NCBI RefSeq assembly: GCF_004793885.1
Contig: NZ_SRYG01000022.1
Location: 1 to 44,364 of the forward strand
DNA length: 44,364 bases
Direction: 5' to 3'
DNA from: Dubosiella muris
GTDB lineage: Bacteria; Bacillota_I; Bacilli_A; Erysipelotrichales; Erysipelotrichaceae
This document shows, piece after piece, positions 14,559 to 23,040 of this stretch; position 1 is the first letter of the stretch; each line of letters begins with the position of its first letter. The notes below the pieces were generated by a model. That model was not told where the DNA came from, did not search any database, and saw nothing but the letters and a program-made list of their open reading frames with translations. The translations under genes were made by a program, and so were the position numbers.

Positions 14559-15056
14559 ATGATCGAAGTGGATTTGGAACTGGAAGTCACACCGGAAGAA
14601 CTGTTTGACGTCATCGTGCCATCGGTGCTGTACGACATCAAGGAAAGCACCGGGAAAAATGTTAAAGTCAACCAGCTTCATGACAACTATACATACAAGA
14701 AAAAGTTAAAATCAAAGCTGGGAAAGGAAGCGGGCGTAAAGGTGACGATCGCGAAGTTTGAATATCCGGTCGTGTACGAGGCCCGATTCGAATCGGCTTC
14801 CGGCAGCAACATGATGCGCTACGAAGTGGAGCGGCTCGAAAACGGAAACAGCGGCCTCGCTTACGTGGAGGATTTTGAGGGCGCCGGAAAAATGGCCTCG
14901 ATGAATGGCTGGCTTGTCGGTTTGATTTACAACCACAAAGCGAAAAAGGATATCAAGAAACGGCTGCGCGCCATGGAGCGCTCGATTATTGAAAACCGGG
15001 CGATGGACGACGACACCTTTTTGGAAGCAGATGAAAACAATGAAAACGCGGAATGA
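14559..15056 (+). CDS. DUF3284-family protein
   Basis: A 165-residue soluble protein beginning MIEVDLELEVTPEELFDVIVPSVLYDIKE, matching the DUF3284 family, followed by a basic KKKLKSKLGKEAGVKVTI segment and a GWLVGLIYNHKAKKDIKKRLRAME helix. The fold is probably a START/SRPBCC-like lipid- or ligand-binding barrel. Family members are often encoded beside lactose/cellobiose-type PTS genes, as here, but no activity is known. The ribosome site is GGGAGG, 8 nt upstream. The stop codon lies inside its terminator hairpin. Confidence 0.85.
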   Translation: MIEVDLELEVTPEELFDVIVPSVLYDIKESTGKNVKVNQLHDNYTYKKKLKSKLGKEAGVKVTIAKFEYPVVYEARFESASGSNMMRYEVERLENGNSGLAYVEDFEGAGKMASMNGWLVGLIYNHKAKKDIKKRLRAMERSIIENRAMDDDTFLEADENNENAE

Positions 15057-15073
15057 AAATTCGGCGTTTTTTT
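15043..15073 (+). terminator. Terminator overlapping the DUF3284 stop codon
   Basis: AAAACGC...GCGTTTT with an inner GAAT/ATTC stem, then T8. The coding end (TGA at 15054-15056) is part of the structure. Confidence 0.75.
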
Positions 15074-15132
15074 TGGGCATCCAGCACACAATTTTCCCAA
15101 AATTCGACTATGATGAAAACAAAGAAAAGAAG

Positions 15133-15498
15133 ATGAAAAAGAAAATGAGTAAAACGAAAAGCCGATTGATCCACAACTTGTTTTTGATGCTGTCGCCATT
15201 TGGCAGCTCGATCTTGTTTGTGCTCATCAACAACCCGCAGACCGTCGTTGGAAACGGCCTGTCCATGCCGTTAAATGGAGAAAGCGCACCGCTGGTTTAT
15301 TTGTTTTTTGGGGTATGTCTGATTTTCTGGGTAAAAGTGTATGAAAACCATCCACACCGAACAATCGGATGGGTTCTTGTCGTCAGTTTGACTGTTTTTT
15401 TTATCTTAGGGTGCGCGCATGTGTTTCCTGTCGAAAACACGCTGCCGCCAATTCTCATTTGGATTGGCAGCATTATTCCAACGATCTTGTTGTCCTAG
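15133..15498 (+). CDS. Small multi-spanning membrane protein
   Basis: A 121-residue protein with a basic N-terminus (MKKKMSKTKSRLIHN) and four hydrophobic segments: LFLMLSPFGSSILFVLI, PLVYLFFGVCLIFWVKV, TIGWVLVVSLTVFFILG and PPILIWIGSIIPTILLS. I recognise no family. The start is uncertain: 15133 or 15145 give a normal positively charged beginning, with only a weak AAAAGAAG ribosome site; upstream in-frame codons run into the DUF3284 gene and look spurious. It lies between two terminators, so it seems to be a single-gene unit. Confidence 0.6.
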   Translation: MKKKMSKTKSRLIHNLFLMLSPFGSSILFVLINNPQTVVGNGLSMPLNGESAPLVYLFFGVCLIFWVKVYENHPHRTIGWVLVVSLTVFFILGCAHVFPVENTLPPILIWIGSIIPTILLS

Positions 15499-15521
15499 GC
15501 GGAACCGCTCCGCCTTTTTTT
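15497..15521 (+). terminator. Terminator after the small membrane protein gene
   Basis: AGGCGGA (15497-15503) / TCCGCCT (15509-15515), loop ACCGC, then T7. It starts inside the stop codon. Confidence 0.85.
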
Positions 15522-15531
15522 GCGCCAAACA

Positions 15532-15562
15532 AAAAAAGAAGGCCGCGATCCGACCTTCTTCC
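15532..15562 (-). terminator. Terminator of the ABC exporter operon
   Basis: On the minus strand GAAGG...CCTTC with an inner CG-rich pairing, then TTTTTTTG, just after the permease stop. Confidence 0.7.
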
Positions 15563-15565
15563 AAA

Positions 15566-18500
15566 TTATTCCACCGCTTTTAGCGATTCCACCATTTTGA
15601 TTTTCCGCAGCTTGAATTTCATGACAAAGTTGACCAGCAAAGCGAAAAAGATCGTCAGGAAAAACGCGATGGCGAACGATTGCGGCAAAATCGTACGTCC
15701 AAACATAATATCGTCCATTTCCGCCAAATTCATAATGAGATGGTGCAGGCCGATGCCGATCCCAAGACCGGCCAAAGAGCCGATGACCGCCAAAATCAGG
15801 CTTTCCCGATTGACATAGGCGTTGACTTCCTTCTCGGTAAAGCCAAGCACCTTGATCGTCGCGATTTCCCGCATCCGCTCGGAAATGTTGACATTGCTCA
15901 AATTGTACAGCACGACAAACGCCAGCGCGGCCGCCGAGAGGACAAGGACGACAACGATCATTTGAATCGAGCCAATCATATCGAGGAAGTTTTTTTCCAG
16001 CGCGGAGTAGAAGGTGACACTCTTGACATCTTTCATTTCCATCAGCTCGTTTCCAAGCGTGGTTTGCGCCTGGTCGCTCGTGTCTTTCAGCTTCAGCAAA
16101 TACGTCTGCGTCGGCTTCTCCGTCGTTTTCCATTGCTCGAATTCCGTTTGCGTGACGTACATTTGATGACCGATATAGTTTTCGAACACCCCCAGCACCT
16201 TGGCGTGCAGCGTTTGGCCATCCAAGTCCTTGAACGTCAGCGTATCCCCGGATGCCAGATCCATTTTTTGCGCCATTTTTTCGGAAATGTAAATTCCGCC
16301 GTTTTGCAAGGTGATTTTTTCTTTTCCGCGCATCGTGCGCAAAGTGACAAATTCGTTAAAGCGCTTCAACTCGTCGTTCGGGATGATATGGACCGTGCCG
16401 CTCATGTCTTTGTCTTCGATATGAAGCGTTACGTTGATGGACTCTTCCGCGAAGCCATCCTCCACATCCGGATTGGCGAGAATTTCTTTCAACGTGTCCG
16501 GCGAAGCGCCGTCGAGCGTCACCGAGGCGTCCATATGGTCGATTTCCTCGTACTGCAAATGGACAATGTCGGAAATCGAGTCGTTGATCCCGAATCCCGC
16601 CACAAGCAGCGCCGAACAGCCCGCGATTCCAATCACAGTCATGAAGAACCGCTTTTTATACCGGAAGATGTTGCGAATCGTGACTTTGTGCAAAAAGGAA
16701 ACTTTGCTCCAAAGCTTTGGAAACCGCTCCAGCAAAATTTTCTTCCCGGCTTTTCCGGCTTTTGGCCGCATGAGCTGGCTTGGCGCCTCCATCAACTCCT
16801 TGTAAATAGAAAGGAACGTCGCCAGCAAGGTGATGCCCGTCACGGACGCGCCGGCCAAAATCATCAAGCCCGGCTGCCACGCGTACTGGATCTTTTCCAA
16901 CAGATACATCGTGTTCCAGGCGTAAAAGATAATGTACGGGAAGACGAACAAGCCAATCGCGCAGCCAATGATCGAGCCAAGGACGCTGGCCAGCAAGGCG
17001 TACATCAAGTATTTCATCGCGATTTGGCCTTTGGAGTAGCCCAGCGCCTTCAACGTGCCGATTTCGTTGCGCTGCTCGTCCACCATCCGCGTCATCGTCG
17101 TCATGCACACCAGCGCGGCGACAAGAAAGAAGAACACCGGGAAGACGGACGCGATGCCATCCATCCGGTCCGCGCACGCGCCATAGTCCCGATACGAATA
17201 CAGGGAATCCCGGTCGAGCACGATCCATTCGCCTTCCAGCTCGTCGATTTTCTTTTGCCCGTCGTCAATTTCCTGCCGGGCTTTTTTTGTTTCATCGTTT
17301 AGTTTTTTCTGATTGGTTTCCACTTCGTTTTGCGCGTCCATCAACGCGCGGCGGGCGCTCTCGATTTGCGACAAACCATCGTTGTATTGCGCCTGGGAGC
17401 GGCTCAGCGTGGCGTAGGCTTCGTTGAGCTGCGGATAGGAGGCAGCGATTTGATCGCGCTGGGCAATCAGCTGCTGCTTCGTGGCGCTCGCCTGCGCCAG
17501 CTGGTCAAGACCGCTTTGAATCTGGGCGATGCCGTCGTCGATTTGCGTCAGACCCTTTGCCAGCTCGTCGCGCTGGCTTTGGTACGTGGAAAGGGCGGCT
17601 TCTTGTGTTTCAAGCTGCGCCAAACCATCGTTTACCGCTTGGAGCGCGGTTTCCAGCTCGGCTTTCTTTTGCGTAAGCGACTCGATCGCTTCCGAAGGAA
17701 GGGACGGGTCCGCCAGCTGCGCTTCGATTTGGGCGATCGCTTCCGGCAGCGCGGCCTGCTGCGCGAGAAGTTCCGGCTTTTTCTCCAGCGCGGATTCGAT
17801 TTGAGTGATGCCATCATCCAGCTGCGCCTTTTGGGCCAGAAGGGTGGCTTTCTTCGCTTCTAGCTCTTCTTTTTGGTTTTGCAAGCCGGGAATTTGCTGC
17901 TCCTGCTGCTGGATGCTGGCGATGGCGTCGTCCAGCTTAGGCAGGTTGGCGTCGATGGCGGCGCGGTTTTGGGCGTATTCGGCCCAGCCCGCGTCCAGCT
18001 GCGCTTTGGCGCTGGCGAGGTTTTGCTCCTGGGCGGCCAGTTCGCGCTGTCCTTGCTCGATTTGCGCTTTGGCGTCGTTCAGCTTCGCCTGTCCGCTGTC
18101 GATTTCTTTGAGCAGTTCTTTTTTCGCGTCGTCGATTTTTGCCTGCTGCTGGTCGATTTCGGCTTGGATCTGCCCGTTGGCGATCGCTTCGATTTTTTTG
18201 ACGACCGGATCGACTTGGTCAAAATAGGCGTCCGAATACGTGTTCAGCGCTTTCGCCCCCTGGACGGTGACGTCGATTTCGGTGTAGTAATCCGCTTTGA
18301 TGTCGGCATCCGGGACGAAGATGAAAGAATCGACTTCACCGGAACCAATCGACGACGTGCCTTTTTCGTAGGACAGGTACCTTGGCCAGTAGCACGTGCC
18401 GACGATTTTGTATTCGTCGAATTTCAAATCGTCGGTGATGGGTGTATCGGTCCCGGAGTACAGCTTGATGGTGTCGCCGATTTTGTACCCGGCGAACAAC

Positions 18501-18925
18501 TCGTTTTTGACATTGGGTGCTTCCAGCAGACATTCTTTGTCGTTTTCAGGCATTCGTCCTTCGACAAGGCGGACCTGGTTGATCGCGGAATCGTCTGGCA
18601 GGGAAAACACTTTGTAGACGAGTTCGCTGGCGCCCACCCTTGTCAGGGCGTCCATGGAAAACAGTGGCTGGACGTGTTCGACACCGGGAATTTTCTCGAT
18701 GGCTTCCACGTCTTTTTTCCGCAGTCCAAGGGTCGAGAACACCTGGATATCCTGCGTGTTGTATTGATCGAAATAGACATCCGCGCTGTATTTCATATCG
18801 GGCGCGCTGGCTTTGATTCCGGCAAAGAACGCCACCCCAAGCGCTACGATGCACAAAATCGAGAAAAAGCGGCCCAGCGAATGCCGGATTTCGATCAAAA
18901 GATCTTTCCAGAGAATTTTCGGCAT
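15566..18925 (-). CDS. FtsX-like ABC permease with long extracytoplasmic coiled coil
   Basis: A 1119-residue permease. One membrane helix near the start (about 17-36, FFSILCIVALGVAFFAGI) is followed by a MacB-like extracytoplasmic region (about 40-245). Residues about 250-555 are a Gln/Ala/Leu-rich coiled coil (KIDDAKKELLKEIDSGQAKL and similar repeats). Then come an FtsX domain with three membrane helices (FFFLVAALVCMTTM, then LLASVLGSIIGCAIGLFVF, and LAGASVTGITLLATFLSIY), a second helix-plus-extracytoplasmic block (FFMTVIGIAGCSALLVAGF) and a final FtsX domain near the C-terminus (IVVVLVLSAAALAFVVLYNL onward). It pairs with the ATPase upstream, with a one-base stop/start overlap. The pair is probably an export or mechanotransmission system rather than an importer. 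The substrate is unknown. Confidence 0.92.
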   Translation of the reverse strand: MPKILWKDLLIEIRHSLGRFFSILCIVALGVAFFAGIKASAPDMKYSADVYFDQYNTQDIQVFSTLGLRKKDVEAIEKIPGVEHVQPLFSMDALTRVGASELVYKVFSLPDDSAINQVRLVEGRMPENDKECLLEAPNVKNELFAGYKIGDTIKLYSGTDTPITDDLKFDEYKIVGTCYWPRYLSYEKGTSSIGSGEVDSFIFVPDADIKADYYTEIDVTVQGAKALNTYSDAYFDQVDPVVKKIEAIANGQIQAEIDQQQAKIDDAKKELLKEIDSGQAKLNDAKAQIEQGQRELAAQEQNLASAKAQLDAGWAEYAQNRAAIDANLPKLDDAIASIQQQEQQIPGLQNQKEELEAKKATLLAQKAQLDDGITQIESALEKKPELLAQQAALPEAIAQIEAQLADPSLPSEAIESLTQKKAELETALQAVNDGLAQLETQEAALSTYQSQRDELAKGLTQIDDGIAQIQSGLDQLAQASATKQQLIAQRDQIAASYPQLNEAYATLSRSQAQYNDGLSQIESARRALMDAQNEVETNQKKLNDETKKARQEIDDGQKKIDELEGEWIVLDRDSLYSYRDYGACADRMDGIASVFPVFFFLVAALVCMTTMTRMVDEQRNEIGTLKALGYSKGQIAMKYLMYALLASVLGSIIGCAIGLFVFPYIIFYAWNTMYLLEKIQYAWQPGLMILAGASVTGITLLATFLSIYKELMEAPSQLMRPKAGKAGKKILLERFPKLWSKVSFLHKVTIRNIFRYKKRFFMTVIGIAGCSALLVAGFGINDSISDIVHLQYEEIDHMDASVTLDGASPDTLKEILANPDVEDGFAEESINVTLHIEDKDMSGTVHIIPNDELKRFNEFVTLRTMRGKEKITLQNGGIYISEKMAQKMDLASGDTLTFKDLDGQTLHAKVLGVFENYIGHQMYVTQTEFEQWKTTEKPTQTYLLKLKDTSDQAQTTLGNELMEMKDVKSVTFYSALEKNFLDMIGSIQMIVVVLVLSAAALAFVVLYNLSNVNISERMREIATIKVLGFTEKEVNAYVNRESLILAVIGSLAGLGIGIGLHHLIMNLAEMDDIMFGRTILPQSFAIAFFLTIFFALLVNFVMKFKLRKIKMVESLKAVE

Positions 18926-19629
18926 TAGTATTCGATCCGATCTACGTCCATAGGGTGAGGGTTGATTTCGACGCTTTCAATTTGACCCGAGCGCACTTTG
19001 ATGACTTTATCGCCCATGGGCGTCAACGCCAGGTTGTGCGTGATGACGATCACGGTTTTGTGCTCTTTGCGGCAAGTGTCCTGAAGCACTTTGAGAACTT
19101 GCTTGCCGGTCACGTAATCCAGGGCGCCGGTCGGCTCGTCGCAAAGCAGCAGCTTCGGGTTTTTGGCCAGCGCTCTGGCGATCGCGACGCGCTGCTGTTC
19201 GCCGCCGGAAAGCTGGGCCGGAAAGTTGCTGATGCGCTCGCTCAATCCGACGGCCGCGATCGTCTTGTCGATATCGAGTGGATTTTTCGAGATTTGCGTA
19301 GCCAGCTCGACGTTTTCCTTGAGCGTGAGATTTTGAACCAGATTGTAAAACTGGAAGACGAATCCAACATCGTAGCGCCGGTACAGCGTCATCTGTTTTT
19401 CGTTGAAATCCGAAATGACGCTGCCGTCGACCTCGATTGTGCCGGCGGAAACCGTGTCCATGCCGCCAAGCAAGTTGAGAATCGTGCTTTTGCCTGCGCC
19501 GCTAGCGCCGGCGATGATGACGAACTCCCCCTGGTCGATATCGAAGGAAACGCCGTTGAGGGCGTGGATCTCGACTTCGCCCATTTTGTATGTTTTCCGG
19601 ACATCTTTAAAAGAAATAAAATGTTCCAT
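18925..19629 (-). CDS. ABC transporter ATPase, LolD/MacB type
   Basis: A 234-residue nucleotide-binding protein. Walker A is GASGAGKST at 41-49, the Q-loop lies in FVFQFYNL near 93, the signature [15 protein letters not shown] starts at 140, and Walker B with its catalytic Glu is [12 protein letters not shown]. The LNGVSFDI and [10 protein letters not shown] segments place it in the LolD/MacB/FtsE group that partners FtsX-like permeases. I start it at 19629, because [17 protein letters not shown] is the normal N-terminus and AGAGG lies 8 nt upstream; a frame open to 19881 has no family match. It forms a two-gene operon with the permease. Confidence 0.94.
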   Translation of the reverse strand: MEHFISFKDVRKTYKMGEVEIHALNGVSFDIDQGEFVIIAGASGAGKSTILNLLGGMDTVSAGTIEVDGSVISDFNEKQMTLYRRYDVGFVFQFYNLVQNLTLKENVELATQISKNPLDIDKTIAAVGLSERISNFPAQLSGGEQQRVAIARALAKNPKLLLCDEPTGALDYVTGKQVLKVLQDTCRKEHKTVIVITHNLALTPMGDKVIKVRSGQIESVEINPHPMDVDRIEY

Positions 19630-19677
19630 ATCCAACCTCTTTTCTAACAAAAGACTATGTAAAAGACGACTATTTCT

Positions 19678-19683
19678 ATTATA
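19678..19683 (-). promoter_or_regulatory. Possible -10 of the ABC exporter operon
   Basis: A perfect TATAAT on the minus strand about 50 nt upstream of the ATPase start. No good -35 is visible. Confidence 0.4.
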
Positions 19684-19836
19684 AAGGGATTTTTTTATTT
19701 GTTCTACGGGGAGCGTTTGTTTTTCGTGAAAAGAACGAGTAGAATGGAGATTTACCGGAATTTCCGGAAATGAAGTAGATGTTTGGGAAAAAACATGATA
19801 CCATTCCCATGATCTAAAGATCAGAGGAGTAGCAAA

Positions 19837-20700
19837 ATGACAATAAAAGTAGTAACAGATAGCGGTTCCGGTCTTTCTCAAAAGAAGGCGAACGCGTTAG
19901 GAATAGATTTTTTGCCGCTGCAAGTCATCGTGGACGATCACACGTATTTGGACGGGGTGGATTTGGACATCGACGATTTGTATGACCATATCGCGCAGGG
20001 AGCCAGCGTCCAGACGTCGCTGCCGCCCCTTGGCATTATGGAAGATTTGCTGGAGTCGTATGAGGAGCAAGGCGTGGATCAGGTGATTTTGATTACGCTT
20101 TCCAACGGGTTGTCGAGCACGAACAGCACGTTTCTGGCGGCGGCAAACCGGCACGGCATCCAGGTGCATACGCTGGATTTGTTCACGACGCTGGGCGTGG
20201 AGCATTATTGCGCGCTGGCGGCAGCCAGTCTGAACGACAAAAACGTGGCGCCTGAACAAATCGTTTCGACGCTGAAGGAAGCCATCGACCGTTCGGCTGG
20301 GTACTTGATCGCGGAGGATCTTGACCATTTAGCCAAAGGAGGCCGTCTGACGCCGATGGCCGCCAAGCTGGGCGGCATGCTGAAAATCAAGCCGATTTTG
20401 GAAGTTTCGAAAAACACCGGGGGAAAAGTCGATGTATGGAGCAAGGTGCGAACGATGAGCAAGGCCATCAAGACGGGCGCCGATCAAATTGGACAAAGCG
20501 TCGACGATCCATCCCAGTATGTGTTTTACGTGCTGGACGCGCGCAACGAGGAAGGGGCCCAAACCGCGATCGAGGAATTGAAAAGCGTTTTAGGGGACCA
20601 GGCGGATATCCGCCGCGAGCCGATGTACGCCGTGATCGCCTGCCATACAGGTCTTGGCGCGGTCGGCATGCAGTATGTAAAGAAAGTAAAAGGGGAATAA
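19837..20700 (+). CDS. DegV-family fatty-acid-binding protein, first copy
   Basis: A 287-residue protein of the DegV/FakB family, whose studied members bind a fatty acid and present it to the kinase FakA for phosphorylation. Hallmarks are KVVTDSGSGLS at the start, ASVQTSLPPLG (the TSLP loop that binds the carboxylate), the ILITLSNGLSSTNST loop, and AEDLDHLAKGGRLTPMAAKLGGMLKIKPIL in the second half. The ribosome site AGAGGAG lies 9 nt upstream. The stop is 3 nt before the second DegV gene, so they are co-translated. fakA is not in the window. Confidence 0.93.
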   Translation: MTIKVVTDSGSGLSQKKANALGIDFLPLQVIVDDHTYLDGVDLDIDDLYDHIAQGASVQTSLPPLGIMEDLLESYEEQGVDQVILITLSNGLSSTNSTFLAAANRHGIQVHTLDLFTTLGVEHYCALAAASLNDKNVAPEQIVSTLKEAIDRSAGYLIAEDLDHLAKGGRLTPMAAKLGGMLKIKPILEVSKNTGGKVDVWSKVRTMSKAIKTGADQIGQSVDDPSQYVFYVLDARNEEGAQTAIEELKSVLGDQADIRREPMYAVIACHTGLGAVGMQYVKKVKGE

Positions 20701-20703
20701 CGT

Positions 20704-21558
20704 ATGAAAATCGCATTTGTGACCGATTCGGGCACCGGTCGTTCCAAAGCTTATTGGGCGGAAAAGGGCATTTATTCCTTGCCGCTGCAAATCGAAGTGA
20801 ATGGACACAGCTTCGATGAGGAGGAAACGATCGCGATACCGGATGTGCTCGACAATTTGCACGCGAAGCTGCCGATGAAGACGTCGCTGCCAAAGCTGGG
20901 CGAAATCGAGGATTTGTTCGAACAGTTGAAAAAAGAAGGATATGACACGATTTTCGCGGTCCCGATTTGTACCGGTTTGTCTTCGACGATGAACGCGATG
21001 GAAATGGCGGCCCGGATGCTGGAAATAGAATTTATCGGCGTGGACTGCTATTCGACGGCGGTCGTGCAAGCCGACATGATCCTGACAGCCAAAAAAATGT
21101 GGGATGAAGGAAAAACGATGGAGGAAATCATTCGCGAACTCAATCGAATCGCGGCGTCGTGCGACACGATTTTGCTCGTCGACGATTTGAACCATTTGAA
21201 AAAAGGAGGTCGTCTGACGCCAATGGCGGCCGCGCTGGGCGGACTGTTGAAAATCAAGCCGATTTTGCATCTCAACATGGAAACCGAGGGGCGCATCGAC
21301 GTCCTCGACAAAGTCCGGACGATGAACCGGGCGCAGGACTATGTGATTTCCCGCCTGAAAAATCTGGGCGTCGACCAGGATTACACGGTGATCGTCGCGC
21401 ATGTCGACGCGGCGGAAGCGGCGCAAAAATACGGGGAGAAAATCAAGAACGCCATCGAAGGCGTGAAGATCCGCTATATTGACTTGGTGAGCGCGGTCAG
21501 CGTGCACACCGGACTGGGCTGCCTGGCTGTACAGGCGTTCCGTCCGCGCTTTTCCTAG
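20704..21558 (+). CDS. DegV-family fatty-acid-binding protein, second copy
   Basis: A 284-residue paralogue of the preceding protein with the same plan: KIAFVTDSGTGRS, MKTSLPKLGEIEDLF, VPICTGLSSTMNAM and VDDLNHLKKGGRLTPMAAALGGLLKIKPIL. The two copies differ at many positions, so the duplication is old and they may prefer different acyl chains, as FakB1 and FakB2 do in S. aureus (family knowledge; specificity here is inference). It sits 3 nt after the first copy and ends before a strong terminator. Confidence 0.93.
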   Translation: MKIAFVTDSGTGRSKAYWAEKGIYSLPLQIEVNGHSFDEEETIAIPDVLDNLHAKLPMKTSLPKLGEIEDLFEQLKKEGYDTIFAVPICTGLSSTMNAMEMAARMLEIEFIGVDCYSTAVVQADMILTAKKMWDEGKTMEEIIRELNRIAASCDTILLVDDLNHLKKGGRLTPMAAALGGLLKIKPILHLNMETEGRIDVLDKVRTMNRAQDYVISRLKNLGVDQDYTVIVAHVDAAEAAQKYGEKIKNAIEGVKIRYIDLVSAVSVHTGLGCLAVQAFRPRFS

Positions 21559-21564
21559 CGCGTG

Positions 21565-21591
21565 GCACCATCCATTGGGTGGTGCTTTTTT
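21565..21591 (+). terminator. Terminator of the DegV pair
   Basis: GCACCATCC / GGGTGGTGC with loop ATT, then TTTTTT. Confidence 0.9.
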
Positions 21592-21603
21592 GTTGCCAAA
21601 AGC

Positions 21604-21629
21604 AAAAAAAGAAGAGGCGAACCTCTTCT
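21604..21629 (-). terminator. Terminator of the MFS gene
   Basis: On the minus strand AGAAGAGG, loop TTCG, CCTCTTCT, then TTTTTT, between the convergent DegV and MFS units. Confidence 0.85.
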
Positions 21630-21631
21630 CG

Positions 21632-22867
21632 TTAGTCGTTGTCCAGCTTGGCCGCTTTCGAGAACAGCACGTAGCCGATGATGAACATGAATGTCAGGGC
21701 GGCGACACCGATGTTTTGATGACCGGTATACTGGGTGACCAGACCGACGACGAGCAAACCCAAAAAGCTGGCGCCCTTGCCGCAAATATCGAACAAGCCA
21801 AAATACTCGCCGCTCGCGTTTTCCGGAATGATCTTGGCGTAATAGGAACGGGAAAGCGCCTGAATGCCTCCCTGGAAGCATCCAACCGCGCCGGCCAAAA
21901 GCCAGAACTCCCACAGCTTGTCAAGCTGGATCGCGAACAAGGCGATCAGGAAGTAGGCGGCAATACAAATCTTGATGAGCCTGGCGGTATCGTATCGTTT
22001 CGACAGGCTGGCAAAGGTCAGACTGGCTGGAAACGCCACGATTTGCGTAAACAGCAACGCGAGCAGCAAACCGGTCGTATCCAGACCCAGGCTCGTTCCA
22101 TACGCGGTCGCCAAGTCGATGATCGTGTACACCCCGTCGATGAAAAAGAAGAACGACAGCAAAAACAAGAACACTTTCCGTTCCTTTCGAATCGAGGAGA
22201 GCGTTTTCTTCAACCGCGAAAACGTATCCACGACAACGTGGCGCTGCGGTTCAATGTAGTGCTTTTGACGATAGGCTTTGGCAAGCGGCAGCGTGAAGGC
22301 GATCCACCAGCCGGCGTTGATCAAAAACGCGATCATCATCGCGGTGTGCATCGTGATGCCCAGCTTGTCGTAAAGCAGGACGAACACGAGCGAGATGACA
22401 AACGGGATGCAGCTGCCGATATAGCCGTAGGCGTAGCCCTGGCTGGAAACCGAGTCCATGTTTTGCTCGGTCGTGATGTCGACCAGCATCGAATCGTAAA
22501 AGACAAGCGAAAGCGAGTAGCAGATCTTGGCCGCGATATACAACACCAAAAACGAAAACCAGTACGACGGGATCCAGAAGCACGCCAGCGCCAGGGCGCC
22601 AAGCAGGGCGCTCGTCAAAAAGACGCGTTTCTTGCGGCCTTTGTAGTCGGCAATCGTGCCCAGGATCGGACCAAGCAAGGCGACGATGATCGTCGAGATG
22701 CTTGTGGCGTAGGACCAGTAACTGAGATAGTCGCTTTCCGCGACGCCTGCCGCCGATGAAAGCGAGTTGAAATAGATTGGCAGGATCGTGGAAACGAGCA
22801 AAATAAACGCCGAGTTTCCAATATCGTAACAAATCCACTTGAGTTCAAGCTTTGTGAGTTTCTTCAT
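21632..22867 (-). CDS. MFS transporter, UMF1/Atg22-like
   Basis: A 411-residue major facilitator protein with twelve predicted membrane helices. The beginning KKLTKLELKWICYDIGNSAFILLVSTILPIYF is the signature of the UMF1 family (relatives of yeast Atg22, an amino-acid effluxer). GPILGTIADYKGRKKR, after the third helix, is the MFS A-like loop. The second half starts near FLFLLSFFFFIDGVYTIIDLATAYG. The bacterial substrate is not established. The start at 22867 is supported by GAGGAAAAC, about 7 nt upstream; the longer frame to 22909 adds a polar stretch without a ribosome site. It is a single gene. Confidence 0.88.
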   Translation of the reverse strand: MKKLTKLELKWICYDIGNSAFILLVSTILPIYFNSLSSAAGVAESDYLSYWSYATSISTIIVALLGPILGTIADYKGRKKRVFLTSALLGALALACFWIPSYWFSFLVLYIAAKICYSLSLVFYDSMLVDITTEQNMDSVSSQGYAYGYIGSCIPFVISLVFVLLYDKLGITMHTAMMIAFLINAGWWIAFTLPLAKAYRQKHYIEPQRHVVVDTFSRLKKTLSSIRKERKVFLFLLSFFFFIDGVYTIIDLATAYGTSLGLDTTGLLLALLFTQIVAFPASLTFASLSKRYDTARLIKICIAAYFLIALFAIQLDKLWEFWLLAGAVGCFQGGIQALSRSYYAKIIPENASGEYFGLFDICGKGASFLGLLVVGLVTQYTGHQNIGVAALTFMFIIGYVLFSKAAKLDND

Positions 22868-22972
22868 GAATGTTTTCCTCATTTCTTTTAATACAAAACT
22901 ATGATACACGAATTTTTAAATTTTCAAACACATTTTCGAGTTGGTTGGAAAACTTTACCTGAAAAGCGTGCG

Positions 22973-22986
22973 TGAAAGCGTTTGAA
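22973..22986 (+). promoter_or_regulatory. cre-like site before the CmpB-type gene
   Basis: TGAAAGCGTTTGAA fits the CcpA consensus with one late mismatch. It lies just upstream of the extended -10 TGGTAAAAT (22995-23003) of the next gene. Confidence 0.4.
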
Positions 22987-22994
22987 AGGAAGTA

Positions 22995-23003
22995 TGGTAA
23001 AAT
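22995..23003 (+). promoter_or_regulatory. Extended -10 promoter of the CmpB-type gene
   Basis: TGG directly before TAAAAT (22998-23003), about 38 nt upstream of the coding start. Confidence 0.5.
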
Positions 23004-23040
23004 AAAAAACAAACACAAAGAAAGCAGAGGAGAACTATTT

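Noticed and set aside
15680-17302. A 540-residue plus-strand frame opposite the ABC permease
   Set aside because: Antisense shadow; the minus-strand protein has FtsX domains and a coupled ATPase gene, this one has no recognisable domain.
17250-18200. DNA repeats in the coiled-coil part of the permease considered as a repeat array or CRISPR
   Set aside because: The repetition follows from heptad-like Gln/Ala/Leu protein sequence; units are neither equal in length nor separated by unique spacers.
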